Of a stretch of DNA of 64,000 nucleotides, positions 1 through 8,542 are shown piece by piece. Below the pieces are notes generated by a model. The model was given only the letters and a program-made list of their open reading frames with translations, was not told the origin of the DNA and did no database searches. The DNA comes from an uncultured Pseudobutyrivibrio sp. (GTDB taxonomy: Bacteria > Bacillota > Clostridia > Lachnospirales > Lachnospiraceae). Numbering within the stretch: position 1 is the first letter of the stretch; every line of letters starts with the position of its first letter. Where the stretch lies: contig URCQ01000012.1 in the NCBI GenBank assembly GCA_900546435.1, positions 1 through 64,000 of the forward strand. The letters run 5' to 3'. Made by a program: the position numbers and the translations under genes.

Positions 1-130
1 GGGAGCAAGAAAGTAGGCGTGATACCCACAGTAAGGATTTGATGTGGGTATGGGAGCAAGAAAGTAGGCGTGATACCCACAGTAAGGATTTGATGTGGGT
101 ATGGGAACAAGAAAGTAAGCGTAATACCCA
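1..130. repeat. 51-bp tandem repeat, about 2.5 copies
   Basis: Two identical 51-bp units (1-51, 52-102) are followed by a diverged 28-bp partial unit (103-130). The array continues to the left of the window, so the copy number is unknown. Each full unit holds a perfect 9-bp inverted repeat, ATACCCACA and TGTGGGTAT, separated by 12 bases, so every unit can form a hairpin. The period is a multiple of three and one frame stays open through all copies (see the partial CDS). Confidence 0.9.
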
Positions 131-146
131 GGACAGATGTATTTGA
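3..146 (+). CDS. 3' end of a repeat-containing ORF (partial)
   Basis: Frame 3 is open from the window edge to a TGA at 144-146 and translates the tandem array as a 17-residue repeat, WEQESRRDTHSKDLMWV, given twice and then in a diverged third copy ending in NTQDRCI. The repeat is rich in charged residues and Trp. The other two frames hit stops inside the first unit, and the 51-bp period preserves this frame, which favours coding. The start and any folded domain lie outside the window. It could equally be a non-coding minisatellite that happens to be open. The next gene starts 17 bases downstream. Confidence 0.35.
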   Translation, partial: EQESRRDTHSKDLMWVWEQESRRDTHSKDLMWVWEQESKRNTQDRCI

Positions 147-162
147 GAAAGGGGTAAAGGAA

Positions 163-948
163 ATGTTTCAAAATTATTATGTAATTCAGAACAGGATGAA
201 AGAAATTGAACGTATTCGGGAAAGTCTACAAAACGAGGATAGAAAATATCCAGAAGGAGAGTTGATATGTGCAAAGAATGGAAAGTGGTATAAATGGTAT
301 TTGTGTCATCAAGGTCAATCTTTATATTTACCAAAGGATAAGAGAGAACTGGCTGTAAAATTAGCAAGAAAAAAATATAACGAGGCAATGCAAAAAGATT
401 TAAACAGTGAGTATGCGTCATGTGCAGCGTATATAAAACAGGCAAATCGATCGCAGAAATGTGTGAAGGAGTTTTTGTTAAATGAAGGGTACAGGAGTTT
501 GCTGGGGGATAGTTTGGATTTGATTGTCGAAAATGGCGAAGAGTGGATGAATGATATTTATGAGACAAATGAAATGCATCCTGAAAATTTAGTGGTGAAA
601 GGTATTACTGGGAAAATGCTAAGGTCAAAATCAGAGGCTATGATTGAACAAGCATTGTTTTATGCGAATATACCGTATCGCTACGAATGTAAGTTGGAAT
701 TAGACAATAAAATTTTATATCCAGATTTTACAATGTTACATCCTGAAACGAAAGAAAAATATTATTGGGAACACATGGGAATGATGGACAATCCAGAGTA
801 TGTTCAACATGCATGTAAAAAAGTAGAAATATACTGTAGCGCAGGTATTTATCCGGGACAAAATCTGATATTAACATATGAAACAAAAGACAATCCATTA
901 GGAATGGGACAAATAACTAGAGTACTGGAAGAAAAATTCGGAATGTAG
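163..948 (+). CDS. Hypothetical protein with a PD-(D/E)XK nuclease-like C-terminus
   Basis: A 261-residue protein. The ATG follows an AAAGG-rich ribosome site. The N-terminal half (about 1-110) is charged and helical and not recognised. From about residue 150 it reads like a restriction-endonuclease-like core: SKSEAMIEQAL (helix with Glu), then YPDF (Asp), then YYWEHMG (Glu-x-His in place of Glu-x-Lys). The spacing of the acids fits the PD-(D/E)XK superfamily, so a nuclease or a decayed nuclease fold is inferred; the substrate is unknown. It sits directly after the 17-residue-repeat ORF and has lower G+C than the housekeeping genes that follow, which suggests an accessory gene. Confidence 0.75.
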   Translation: MFQNYYVIQNRMKEIERIRESLQNEDRKYPEGELICAKNGKWYKWYLCHQGQSLYLPKDKRELAVKLARKKYNEAMQKDLNSEYASCAAYIKQANRSQKCVKEFLLNEGYRSLLGDSLDLIVENGEEWMNDIYETNEMHPENLVVKGITGKMLRSKSEAMIEQALFYANIPYRYECKLELDNKILYPDFTMLHPETKEKYYWEHMGMMDNPEYVQHACKKVEIYCSAGIYPGQNLILTYETKDNPLGMGQITRVLEEKFGM

Positions 949-1024
949 AAAAGTTGTTAGCAGTTTGATACGAAGCATAATGTTAACAATAATGAAAAGT
1001 GATGCACACATCTTGAAAATCATA

Positions 1025-1030
1025 TATAAT
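1025..1030 (+). promoter_or_regulatory. Possible -10 box (TATAAT) for holA
   Basis: A perfect TATAAT lies 7 bases before the holA ATG. If used, transcription would start about at the ATG and the message would be nearly leaderless. No good -35 box sits 17 bases upstream, and no Shine-Dalgarno sequence precedes holA. This rests on motif matching only. Confidence 0.3.
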
Positions 1031-1037
1031 AAAATGC

Positions 1038-2015
1038 ATGAAAACGATTGACGAAGATATTAAGACAGGACAATTTAAAAAAGTATATTTATTATATGGC
1101 GAGGAGGATTACCTCAAAAAACAGTATCGGGATAAGCTGACGAAGGCTCTCATGAATGAAGGAGACCAGATGAATCTGGCAAAATATGAGGGCAAAGATG
1201 TTTCCGTCGAAGAGGTAATCAGCTTCGCAGATACCATGCCATTTTTTGCAGACCGTCGTGTAGTATTGGTTGCGGACTCTGGTTTTTTTAAGTCATCGCA
1301 AGAGGTGTTAGCGGAATATATTACGCGAATACCGGAGACGACATGCATGGTTTTTGTGGAAAGTGAAGTTGATAAGCGATCAAAAACATACAAAGCGGTG
1401 ACCAGGGCAGGGTGTGCCGTTGATTTTTCCATGCCGGATGAACGTATGCTGACATCCTGGATGATGGGGCGTGTGAAGGCAGCAGGAAAGACCATGACGC
1501 GGGAAGCGTGGACAGAGTTTTTCGATAGAAGTAGCGACTCTATGGATCATATGGATATGGAAATGGAAAAGTTGCTTTCCTATGTGTATGAGAAGGATAG
1601 TATTGCGCTAGAGGATGTAGAAGCCATTTGTACAAAACAGGTTCAGACCAAGGTATTTGAAATGATTTCATTTTTGGCATCCAAAAACCTGACGAAGGTA
1701 CTGGAACTATACCATGATATGTTGGCGGCAAAAGAACCACCGATTCGTATTTTGGCTCTGATCATCCGCCAATTTGATCAGATGTATGTAATGAAAGATA
1801 TGGCGTCTCAGGGAATGAATGCGCAGACGATTGCAAATAAGATGGGCATTCGTGATTTTATTGTGAGAAAGAATCTGGGACTTGCAAGAAATTTTACGAT
1901 GGAACAGATTCGGGCGCTGCTCGAAGATGCGGCTGATTTGGATGAGAGAGCAAAGACAGGGCGCATCAATGACCAGTTGGCGGTAGAGATGCTCATGATT
2001 CGATGGGCAAGTTGA
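1038..2015 (+). CDS. holA: DNA polymerase III subunit delta
   Basis: The 325-residue clamp-loader subunit that opens the beta clamp during replication. The N-terminus VYLLYGEEDYLKKQY is typical of HolA: the AAA+-like fold begins with a Y-G-x-E-x-Y/F signature and lacks a working Walker A. The length matches the family, and the C-terminal third (about 210-325) has the helical collar region. The start is ambiguous because no ribosome site is visible before ATG 1038; another ATG four bases upstream is out of frame. It is followed by a terminator shared with the convergent rpsT, the usual neighbour of holA in Clostridia and Bacilli. Confidence 0.96.
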   Translation: MKTIDEDIKTGQFKKVYLLYGEEDYLKKQYRDKLTKALMNEGDQMNLAKYEGKDVSVEEVISFADTMPFFADRRVVLVADSGFFKSSQEVLAEYITRIPETTCMVFVESEVDKRSKTYKAVTRAGCAVDFSMPDERMLTSWMMGRVKAAGKTMTREAWTEFFDRSSDSMDHMDMEMEKLLSYVYEKDSIALEDVEAICTKQVQTKVFEMISFLASKNLTKVLELYHDMLAAKEPPIRILALIIRQFDQMYVMKDMASQGMNAQTIANKMGIRDFIVRKNLGLARNFTMEQIRALLEDAADLDERAKTGRINDQLAVEMLMIRWAS

Positions 2016-2117
2016 TATTATATAGGAATCGTATGGAGATCAAATGCTAATGATATGGGGATATAAAAGCATCGGCGTCATGGTTATTAGGGATACATGA
2101 AAAATTTGCGCATGAAA

Positions 2118-2152
2118 AGAGCACCAGTATGACGGTACTGGTGCTTCTCTAT
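2118..2152. terminator. Bidirectional intrinsic terminator between holA and rpsT
   Basis: A 10-bp stem, AGCACCAGTA / TACTGGTGCT with a 6-base loop, has A-rich sequence on the left and T-rich sequence on the right. It lies between convergent holA and rpsT and can serve both strands. Confidence 0.8.
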
Positions 2153-2163
2153 GTTAAAAAAAA

Positions 2164-2427
2164 TTAAGCAATAGAATTAACAGCTTTTGTAAGGCGAGAT
2201 ACCTTTCTTGCTGCATTATTCTTGTGGTAGAGACCTTTGCTTGTAGCTTTGTTGATCTCTGAGATAGCAACGATGAGAGCTTCGCTAGCTGCTTCCTTAT
2301 CGTTGTTAGCAACGGCTGCTTCTACCTTCTTGATGCAAGTCTTAACCTTAGACTTGATTGCTTTATTTCTAGCAGTCTTGATCTCTGTAACTAATATTCT
2401 TTTTTTAGCAGATTTAATGTTAGCCAA
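2164..2427 (-). CDS. rpsT: 30S ribosomal protein S20
   Basis: An 87-residue basic primary 16S rRNA-binding protein beginning (M)ANIKSAKKRILVTE, the conserved S20 N-terminus. The start is a TTG at 2427: a GGAGG box lies about 8 bases upstream, and the ATG at 2442 is part of that ribosome site region, so it is rejected. Poor start codons are common for rpsT, where they are thought to help feedback control. It is monocistronic, with its own promoter and the terminator shared with holA. Confidence 0.96.
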   Translation of the reverse strand: MANIKSAKKRILVTEIKTARNKAIKSKVKTCIKKVEAAVANNDKEAASEALIVAISEINKATSKGLYHKNNAARKVSRLTKAVNSIA

Positions 2428-2517
2428 TCTGTACACCTCCAATGTCTTGATATCAATTATAGTAACTCTGTTGCAACAAAGCCGGACACGGACAGTCTGT
2501 TACAAACATACTAGATA

Positions 2518-2546
2518 ATCTTATAGCACAGAGGTGCTTCTGTCAA
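2518..2546 (-). promoter_or_regulatory. SigA-type promoter of rpsT
   Basis: On the minus strand, TTGACA (complement of 2541-2546), a 17-base spacer, then TAAGAT (complement of 2518-2523). The transcript would carry a leader of roughly 75 bases before the TTG start. Confidence 0.75.
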
Positions 2547-2612
2547 TACATATTTCATAAAAAAATGCAAACAATATAAAAAGATTTTATGAAATTAGGG
2601 GAAATTAGAAAA

Positions 2613-3515
2613 ATGTTTGAGATTCGAACAGATTTGGCGGTGGAAACATCGGAAAAAAGACCGGATGGTAAGGAAATCTCAGGACTTTTGGTGGAAAAGG
2701 AAAAAAGAGGAGAGGACATTACGATTACCAAAGTACGTATTGAGACACAAAAAGCAGCAAAAACGATGGGAAAGCCTCGTGGTACGTACATTAGCATAGA
2801 AGCGGATCAGATGATGGAAGAGGATAATGATTATCATCGGGAAATATCGGAAATTTTTTCGGAACAATTAAAGAATTTTCTCCCAAAACAATATCAAAAG
2901 AAAAAAATATTGGTGATTGGACTGGGGAATCGGGAGGTGACGCCGGATGCACTCGGACCGAAAGTGATAGATCAGTTGTTTATCACCAGACATTTGCTGG
3001 AAGAATTTGGAAAATACATGGTCGAATTAGAAGAATGTTGCAGTATTAGTGGCATTGTGCCAGGCGTGATGGCGCAGACAGGCATGGAGACCGTTGAGAT
3101 TTTACAAGGGGTGGTTGCACAGACCAAACCGGATATCGTCATCGCGGTAGATGCGTTGGCTGCGCGAAGCATAAAAAGGCTGAATCGTACAATACAGATT
3201 ACCGATACGGGAATTATACCGGGATCGGGCGTGGGAAATTATCGCAATGCAATTACGAAAGAACATCTTGGGATTCCTGTTATTGCCGTGGGGATTCCGA
3301 CAGTTGTTGATGCTGCAACAATTGTAGCTGATTTCTGCACAGGACTTATGGAAAATAAGCAGGAGTTGGAAGAGATGGAAGAAACGGTACGTGGCATGAT
3401 ACCTCCCAAATTAAATGCAATGTATGTTACATCCAAAGATATTGATGAGGCAGTCAATCGCCTGAGTTATACCATTTCAGAGGGACTTAATATGACATTT
3501 GTTCCCAAAATGTAG
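2613..3515 (+). CDS. gpr: Germination protease (GPR), spore SASP-degrading endopeptidase
   Basis: A family A25 aspartic-like protease that degrades small acid-soluble spore proteins during germination. It reads EIRTDLAVET near the N-terminus and carries the conserved blocks VIGLGNREVTPDALGP (Asp about 112) and VIAVDALAAR (Asp about 180), followed by DTGIIPGSGVGN. The start at 2613 (MFEIRTDL) is chosen because AGGGGA lies 10 bases upstream; the ATG at 2589 has no ribosome site. Length is 300 residues. The N-terminal propeptide present in Bacillus GPR appears short. The neighbour spoIIP supports a sporulation locus. A forespore sigma promoter is expected upstream but could not be assigned with confidence. 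Confidence 0.96.
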   Translation: MFEIRTDLAVETSEKRPDGKEISGLLVEKEKRGEDITITKVRIETQKAAKTMGKPRGTYISIEADQMMEEDNDYHREISEIFSEQLKNFLPKQYQKKKILVIGLGNREVTPDALGPKVIDQLFITRHLLEEFGKYMVELEECCSISGIVPGVMAQTGMETVEILQGVVAQTKPDIVIAVDALAARSIKRLNRTIQITDTGIIPGSGVGNYRNAITKEHLGIPVIAVGIPTVVDAATIVADFCTGLMENKQELEEMEETVRGMIPPKLNAMYVTSKDIDEAVNRLSYTISEGLNMTFVPKM

Positions 3516-3525
3516 AGCACCAGGT

Positions 3526-4102
3526 CGCAGGGACGTTCCTTTTGCCGCATGGAGAGTCCCCATTGGCATACAGGCAGGCACAGAACAGCAGAACGGGCAA
3601 CGCACACAGGATACTAGGAATAAACTTTGGAGCAGGTTAGGAGAGTCTCTTTTTGTGAAGTTTTTTCTTTTCATAAAATGTCTATTGCACAGCTTCGACT
3701 GACGTCAGGATGTGTCCACCTCTGACAGATATTCAGGGCGCCACTTATAAGAGATGCTAAGGACTTGGACGACTTTTTCAAAGGTTCATGGCAACCGGCG
3801 CAAACGAACATCCATGTGCGGTTGCGCCTCTCGGGTACATCCTTGTACCCGAGTTGCCACAGTATTTACAAGTCCTAAGCATCTCTAATTCGTTTTGCAT
3901 TCATATCTGGCAGAGGTGAACATCATCCAAGACGTTTGTCGAACTTTGCAAAGACATTTTTAATCACAGGAAGAAAAATTTCACAAAAAGAGACTCCCTG
4001 TTCTGCGACAGTTTCTTCCCAGTATCCTGTGTGCGCTGCCTGTTCTGCGTCTGCCTGTATGCCAATGGGGACACTCTATGCGGCAAATGGAACGTCCCTG
4101 CG
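3526..4102. repeat. 577-bp near-perfect palindrome (long inverted repeat)
   Basis: The left arm starts CGCAGGGACGTTCC and the right arm ends in its reverse complement at 4102. The outer 60 bases of the arms match at roughly 90% by eye, and recognisable pairing continues inward: CGCACACAGGATACT, GAGTCTCTTTTTGTGAA, GAGATGCT-AGGACTTG. The tip (about 3790-3856) folds into two more hairpins inside GGCAAC/GTTGCC: a CGGCGCAA...TTGCGCC stem and a perfect CTCGGGTACA/TGTACCCGAG stem. Each end is itself a small hairpin matching the dispersed elements at 14111 and 25760. It fills the gpr-spoIIP gap. It may be a MITE-like element or a structured RNA. No convincing gene lies inside. Confidence 0.92.
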
Positions 4103-4164
4103 GCCAAACATGCATAGAAAGGAAAAAGTCGCATATATTGGTGCGTAGGGAAAAGGAGAGATAC

Positions 4165-5259
4165 GTGCGTACCAAATGGTCTTTATATTATCAATTATTA
4201 AAATTATGTGTGCCGATATTTTGTTTTCAGGCAACAGAACCATCACTTTATGACTGGCTTTTACAGGAAATGGACCTGGCGACGCCTGTTATGGCGTATG
4301 TCTATGGAGAAGATGAGGAAAAGGATGAACTGACATTGCTTGCTGCATTGGAAAATACCGGGAAACAGACAGAAGAGAAATCTATAGAAGAAAATAATAT
4401 GGAACAGACAAAAGAGCCGGCACAAAACGATGCGCAGGAAGAGCATGTGCCAGCAGCAGGTGCAGAGAATAAGGAAGCACCAACCTGGACGAAACAGGCA
4501 GAAGTCAACCGGGATAAATTGTTAGATTATGATTACCTGATCAAAACCTTTTACCGTATTGACCGCACCACGACAATTGATTCGAGCGAGTTGAACCCAG
4601 GCACTTTGCTGCAAAAAAACATAGCGCTTGATATGAATGTAGATGGACCGGTGGTTTTGATTTACCACACGCATTCGCAGGAAGGTTTTGCCGATTCGGA
4701 TGGGTCCGAAGCAATGACAGTCATGGGTGTGGGGGACAGGCTGACGAGCTTATTGCAGGACACATATGGAATCCCGGTTTTACATCATCGTGGAAAATAT
4801 GATGTGGAGGGGCGAGATTATGCGTATGCAAATGCAGAACCGGACATTCAACGGGTATTAGCAGAACATCCAACCATTCAGGTGGCAATCGATTTGCATA
4901 GAGATGGTGTAGGAGATGATGTACATCTTGTCACAGATATCGGTGGTAAACAGACGGCAAAGATCATGTTTTTTAACGGATTGAGTCGAACAACGGCTAC
5001 AGGACCGATTGATTATCTGAAAAATCCTAATTTAGAGGACAATCTGGCGACATCCTTACATATGCAGATTGCAGCAGCAGAATTGTATCCGGGATTTACA
5101 CGACCTATTTTTTTAAAGGGATATCGCTATAATATGCATCTTTGCCCTAAAGCCATGCTGATTGAAGCGGGAGCACAGACGAATACGTTTGAAGAAGTGT
5201 ATAATGCGATGGAACCTTTGGCAAACATCCTTGCATATGTGCTACTGGGTCAAGAGTAA
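4165..5259 (+). CDS. spoIIP: Stage II sporulation protein P, peptidoglycan hydrolase
   Basis: SpoIIP is the amidase/endopeptidase of the SpoIIDMP engulfment machine. The catalytic block IYHTHSQE (His about 168 and 170, Glu about 173), DLHRDGVGD and the late IEAGAQTNTFEE motif are all present. The first 30 residues contain a hydrophobic stretch (LLKLCVPIFCF) compatible with a membrane anchor, followed by an acidic linker to about residue 110. The start is GTG 4165, behind AAAGGAG at 5-6 bases; an upstream ATG in the same frame (4078) lies inside the palindrome and has no ribosome site. Length from GTG is 364 residues. Confidence 0.93.
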   Translation: MRTKWSLYYQLLKLCVPIFCFQATEPSLYDWLLQEMDLATPVMAYVYGEDEEKDELTLLAALENTGKQTEEKSIEENNMEQTKEPAQNDAQEEHVPAAGAENKEAPTWTKQAEVNRDKLLDYDYLIKTFYRIDRTTTIDSSELNPGTLLQKNIALDMNVDGPVVLIYHTHSQEGFADSDGSEAMTVMGVGDRLTSLLQDTYGIPVLHHRGKYDVEGRDYAYANAEPDIQRVLAEHPTIQVAIDLHRDGVGDDVHLVTDIGGKQTAKIMFFNGLSRTTATGPIDYLKNPNLEDNLATSLHMQIAAAELYPGFTRPIFLKGYRYNMHLCPKAMLIEAGAQTNTFEEVYNAMEPLANILAYVLLGQE

Positions 5260-5326
5260 GGGGAATATTTGAAAAAAGATATGGGAACAGCGCGTGGAAA
5301 AGCGGAAGAAGTGAGCGTAGAAATAC

Positions 5327-5356
5327 TTGTGAAGCCAGTATTTTCTATGGTATAAT
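5327..5356 (+). promoter_or_regulatory. SigA-type promoter of lepA-hemW
   Basis: TTGTGA, 18 bases, then a perfect TATAAT at 5351-5356, located 46 bases before the lepA start in the gap after spoIIP. Confidence 0.65.
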
Positions 5357-5402
5357 GCCATGAATGAGCAATTTTGGCTGGAAATACGGAGGATAATATT
5401 TC

Positions 5403-7214
5403 ATGGCAATAGATCAGAGCAAAATTCGTAACTTTTGTATTGTAGCGCATATCGATCACGGGAAGTCTACGCTGGCAGATCGTATTATTGAGATGACAGG
5501 TCTTTTGACGGAGCGTGAAATGCAGGCGCAGGTGCTTGATAACATGGATTTGGAAAGAGAACGTGGTATCACAATCAAGTCGCAGGCGGTACGCATCATT
5601 TATCATGCAAAAGATGGTGAAGAATATATTTTTAATTTAATTGATACACCGGGTCATGTGGATTTTAATTACGAAGTTTCCCGCAGTTTAGCAGCATGCG
5701 ATGGTGCAATTTTAGTCGTAGATGCTGCACAGGGGATTGAAGCACAGACACTTGCAAACGTATATCTGGCGCTTGATCATGATTTGGATGTATTGCCGGT
5801 AATCAACAAAATCGATCTGCCAAGTGCTGATCCACAACGTGTCAAAGATGAGATTGAGGATGTGATTGGCTTAGAAGCACAGGACGCGCCTTTGATTTCT
5901 GCAAAAACCGGATTAAATGTTGAGGAAGTATTGGAGCAGATTGTCACAAAACTTCCAGCACCGACGGGAGATCCGAAAGCACCCCTGCAGGCACTGATTT
6001 TTGATTCACTGTACGATGCCTATAAAGGTGTTATTGTTTTTTGTCGTATCAAAGAGGGAACACTGCGCGCGGGGGATGAAGTTGTCATGATGGCAACTGG
6101 TGCAACAGCGGATGTCGTTGAAGTGGGCTATTTTGGCGCAGGGCAGTTTATCCCTTGCGATTCCTTGAGTGCAGGGATGGTTGGCTATATGACAGCAAGT
6201 ATCAAAAATGTAAAAGATACACGTGTTGGTGATACCATTACGCACAAAAAACATCCATGTGAGGCACCATTGCCGGGATATAAAAAAGTAAATCCAATGG
6301 TTTATTGTGGTTTGTATCCGGCAGATGGCGCAAAATATCCGGATCTTCGCGATGCACTTGAAAAATTACAATTAAACGACGCTGCTTTACAGTTTGAACC
6401 GGAGACATCTGTAGCCCTTGGCTTTGGATTCCGATGTGGATTCTTAGGCCTTTTGCATTTAGAGATTATACAGGAGCGTTTGGAAAGAGAATATAATCTG
6501 GATTTGGTGACGACGGCACCGGGTGTTGTTTATCGTGTATATAAAACAGATGGAACGATGATTGAACTGACCAATCCATCCAATCTTCCAGATCCATCGG
6601 AGATCGAGCACATGGAAGAGCCGGTGGTAGAAGCAGAAATTATGGTGACAAGCGAATACATCGGTGCCATTATGGATTTGTGTCAGGAGAGACGTGGCGT
6701 ATATATTAGTATGGAATATATGGAAGAAACGCGAGCATTGTTAAAATATACGTTGCCATTAAATGAAATTATTTATGATTTCTTTGATGCGTTAAAATCA
6801 AGATCCCGAGGTTATGCATCTTTTGATTATGAGATGAAAGGTTATGTAAAATCGGATTTGGTGAAACTGGATATTCTTATCAATAAGGAGGAAGTTGATG
6901 CACTGTCCTTTATTGTATTCAGTGGTACAGCCTACGAGCGTGGACGCAAGATGTGTGAAAAGCTAAAAGAAGAAATTCCACGTCATCTGTTTGAAATTCC
7001 AATCCAGGCAGCTGTCGGAAGCAAGGTAATTGCCAGAGAAACCGTAAGAGCAATGCGTAAAGATGTGCTTGCGAAGTGTTACGGTGGTGATATTTCAAGA
7101 AAGAAGAAATTGCTTGAGAAACAGAAGGAAGGAAAAAAGCGTATGCGTCAGGTGGGCAATGTAGAAATCCCACAGGAAGCATTTATGAGCGTGTTAAAAT
7201 TGGATGAGGATTAA
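5403..7214 (+). CDS. lepA: Elongation factor 4 (LepA), ribosome back-translocase GTPase
   Basis: A 603-residue translational GTPase, normal length. G1 is AHIDHGKSTL, the switch region is RERGITIKSQ, G3 is DTPGH and G4 is NKIDLP, with the LepA-specific C-terminal domain ending in KRMRQVGNVEIPQEAF. The ribosome site ACGGAGGA lies 8-9 bases before ATG. It is followed after 5 bases by hemW, the classic lepA-hemW pair of Firmicutes, so the two are probably one transcript. Confidence 0.98.
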   Translation: MAIDQSKIRNFCIVAHIDHGKSTLADRIIEMTGLLTEREMQAQVLDNMDLERERGITIKSQAVRIIYHAKDGEEYIFNLIDTPGHVDFNYEVSRSLAACDGAILVVDAAQGIEAQTLANVYLALDHDLDVLPVINKIDLPSADPQRVKDEIEDVIGLEAQDAPLISAKTGLNVEEVLEQIVTKLPAPTGDPKAPLQALIFDSLYDAYKGVIVFCRIKEGTLRAGDEVVMMATGATADVVEVGYFGAGQFIPCDSLSAGMVGYMTASIKNVKDTRVGDTITHKKHPCEAPLPGYKKVNPMVYCGLYPADGAKYPDLRDALEKLQLNDAALQFEPETSVALGFGFRCGFLGLLHLEIIQERLEREYNLDLVTTAPGVVYRVYKTDGTMIELTNPSNLPDPSEIEHMEEPVVEAEIMVTSEYIGAIMDLCQERRGVYISMEYMEETRALLKYTLPLNEIIYDFFDALKSRSRGYASFDYEMKGYVKSDLVKLDILINKEEVDALSFIVFSGTAYERGRKMCEKLKEEIPRHLFEIPIQAAVGSKVIARETVRAMRKDVLAKCYGGDISRKKKLLEKQKEGKKRMRQVGNVEIPQEAFMSVLKLDED

Positions 7215-7219
7215 ATAAT

Positions 7220-8419
7220 ATGAATGAAATTAGTCTTTATGTACACATTCCATTCTGTGTAAAAAAATGTGATTACTGCGATTTTTTGTCAGGGGCATAT
7301 GACGATGCGATACAAAAAAGATACGTCAACAGCCTTTGCAAAGAAATTGCATATATGGGACAGCAACTGCAATCAGTTGCTGTTTCTTCTATATATATTG
7401 GTGGTGGAACGCCATCCTGGTTAGATGAGGCTGAAATGGGAAAAATTCTCACGGCATTGCATCAATATTTTTCGGTGCGAACGGATGCTGAGATTTCCAT
7501 AGAATGTAACCCGGGAACGGTGACGATGGAAAAGCTGGCTGCATATCGCCGTATGGGAATCAACCGTATGAGTATAGGTCTGCAGTCTGCAAATGATGAT
7601 GAACTGCAAATGCTTGGAAGAATACATACCTATGATCGTTTTTTGCGTACATACGATATGGCGCGAAAAAGCGGTTTTTACAATTTGAATGTTGATATTA
7701 TGACAGGACTTCCGGGGCAGACATTAGAAAAACTGATGTACACATTACAGCAGGTGATTGGTCTGCGTCCGGAGCATATTTCGGCATATGCGCTGATCGT
7801 GGAAGAAGGAACACCTTTTTATGACCGTTACAAATTTGATGCGGTCAAACAGCATGCCGGTATGAAAACAGAATTTTTGCCGGATGAAGATCAGGAATAC
7901 CGTTTGTATAAAATGGCGCAGAATGTCTTGAAAGAACATGGATATCAGCAGTATGAAATTTCAAATTATGCCAGGGAAGATTACGCGTGCTACCACAATA
8001 AAGTATATTGGCAGCGAAAAAATTATTTAGGACTCGGGATTGGCGCCGCTTCGATGGTCGACAATCGTCGTATGACCAACATAAGTGATATTTATGGGTA
8101 CATGGAAACATGTGAGACCTTAGAACAGATGGACACAACGCAGGATATTTTGCTGCAATCGGTATTGTGGCAGGATGTGACAGAACTTTCTAAAAAAGAT
8201 GCGATGGAAGAGTTTATGTTCTTAGGGCTTCGCATGAACGAAGGTGTCACGCGTGCAGAATTTCAACGTCAATTTTCCTGTTCCATAGAATCTGTGTATG
8301 GAGAGGTCATCAAACGTTTGCGGGAAGAACAGCTGCTTGTTATGGCGGAGGGGAGAATTTTTTTGACGGAAAAAGGAATGGATCTGAGCAATTATGCTTT
8401 GGCACAGTTCTTGTTGTAA
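7220..8419 (+). CDS. hemW: Radical SAM heme chaperone HemW
   Basis: A 399-residue radical SAM protein of the coproporphyrinogen oxidase-like family. The N-terminus YVHIPFCVKKCDYCDF holds the CxxxCxxC cluster motif. GGGTPSWL, IECNPGTV, GLQSANDDEL and the C-terminal HemW domain follow. HemW binds heme and delivers it to target proteins; it is not the oxidase HemN. The gene starts 5 bases after lepA, with its ribosome site inside the lepA end. Confidence 0.95.
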   Translation: MNEISLYVHIPFCVKKCDYCDFLSGAYDDAIQKRYVNSLCKEIAYMGQQLQSVAVSSIYIGGGTPSWLDEAEMGKILTALHQYFSVRTDAEISIECNPGTVTMEKLAAYRRMGINRMSIGLQSANDDELQMLGRIHTYDRFLRTYDMARKSGFYNLNVDIMTGLPGQTLEKLMYTLQQVIGLRPEHISAYALIVEEGTPFYDRYKFDAVKQHAGMKTEFLPDEDQEYRLYKMAQNVLKEHGYQQYEISNYAREDYACYHNKVYWQRKNYLGLGIGAASMVDNRRMTNISDIYGYMETCETLEQMDTTQDILLQSVLWQDVTELSKKDAMEEFMFLGLRMNEGVTRAEFQRQFSCSIESVYGEVIKRLREEQLLVMAEGRIFLTEKGMDLSNYALAQFLL

Positions 8420-8437
8420 AAAAAATTGCAAGAAGTG

Positions 8438-8466
8438 TTGACAAAGCCGCAGGGCAGTGATACATT
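8438..8466 (+). promoter_or_regulatory. SigA-type promoter of the hrcA-grpE-dnaK-dnaJ operon
   Basis: TTGACA at 8438-8443, a 17-base spacer, TACATT at 8461-8466. The predicted start point falls just before the CIRCE operator. Confidence 0.85.
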
Positions 8467-8479
8467 ATTTTTAAAGATA

Positions 8480-8506
8480 TTAGCACTCTAGGTTGACGAG
8501 TGCTAA
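8480..8506 (+). promoter_or_regulatory. CIRCE operator (HrcA binding site)
   Basis: A perfect TTAGCACTC-N9-GAGTGCTAA inverted repeat, the canonical CIRCE element. It lies between the promoter and hrcA, so HrcA represses its own operon and is relieved when GroEL is occupied by heat-damaged protein (established for this family). Confidence 0.98.
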
Positions 8507-8542
8507 CAATCTTAGAAACAACGAAACCAGAAGAGGTATCCG

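Noticed and set aside
1..130. Tandem repeat as a CRISPR array
   Set aside because: The units are contiguous with no variable spacers, and no cas gene is near.
2501..2513. CATACTA as a forespore SigG -10 box for gpr
   Set aside because: No acceptable -35 element lies at the right distance, and the site is in the rpsT leader about 100 bases from the gpr start.
3477..4148. Short open frames on both strands inside the 577-bp palindrome
   Set aside because: They are mirror-related by-products of the inverted repeat, have no ribosome sites and no family resemblance.
4078..4164. Longer N-terminus for SpoIIP from ATG 4078
   Set aside because: The extension is read from repeat DNA and lacks a ribosome site; GTG 4165 has AAAGGAG at proper spacing.
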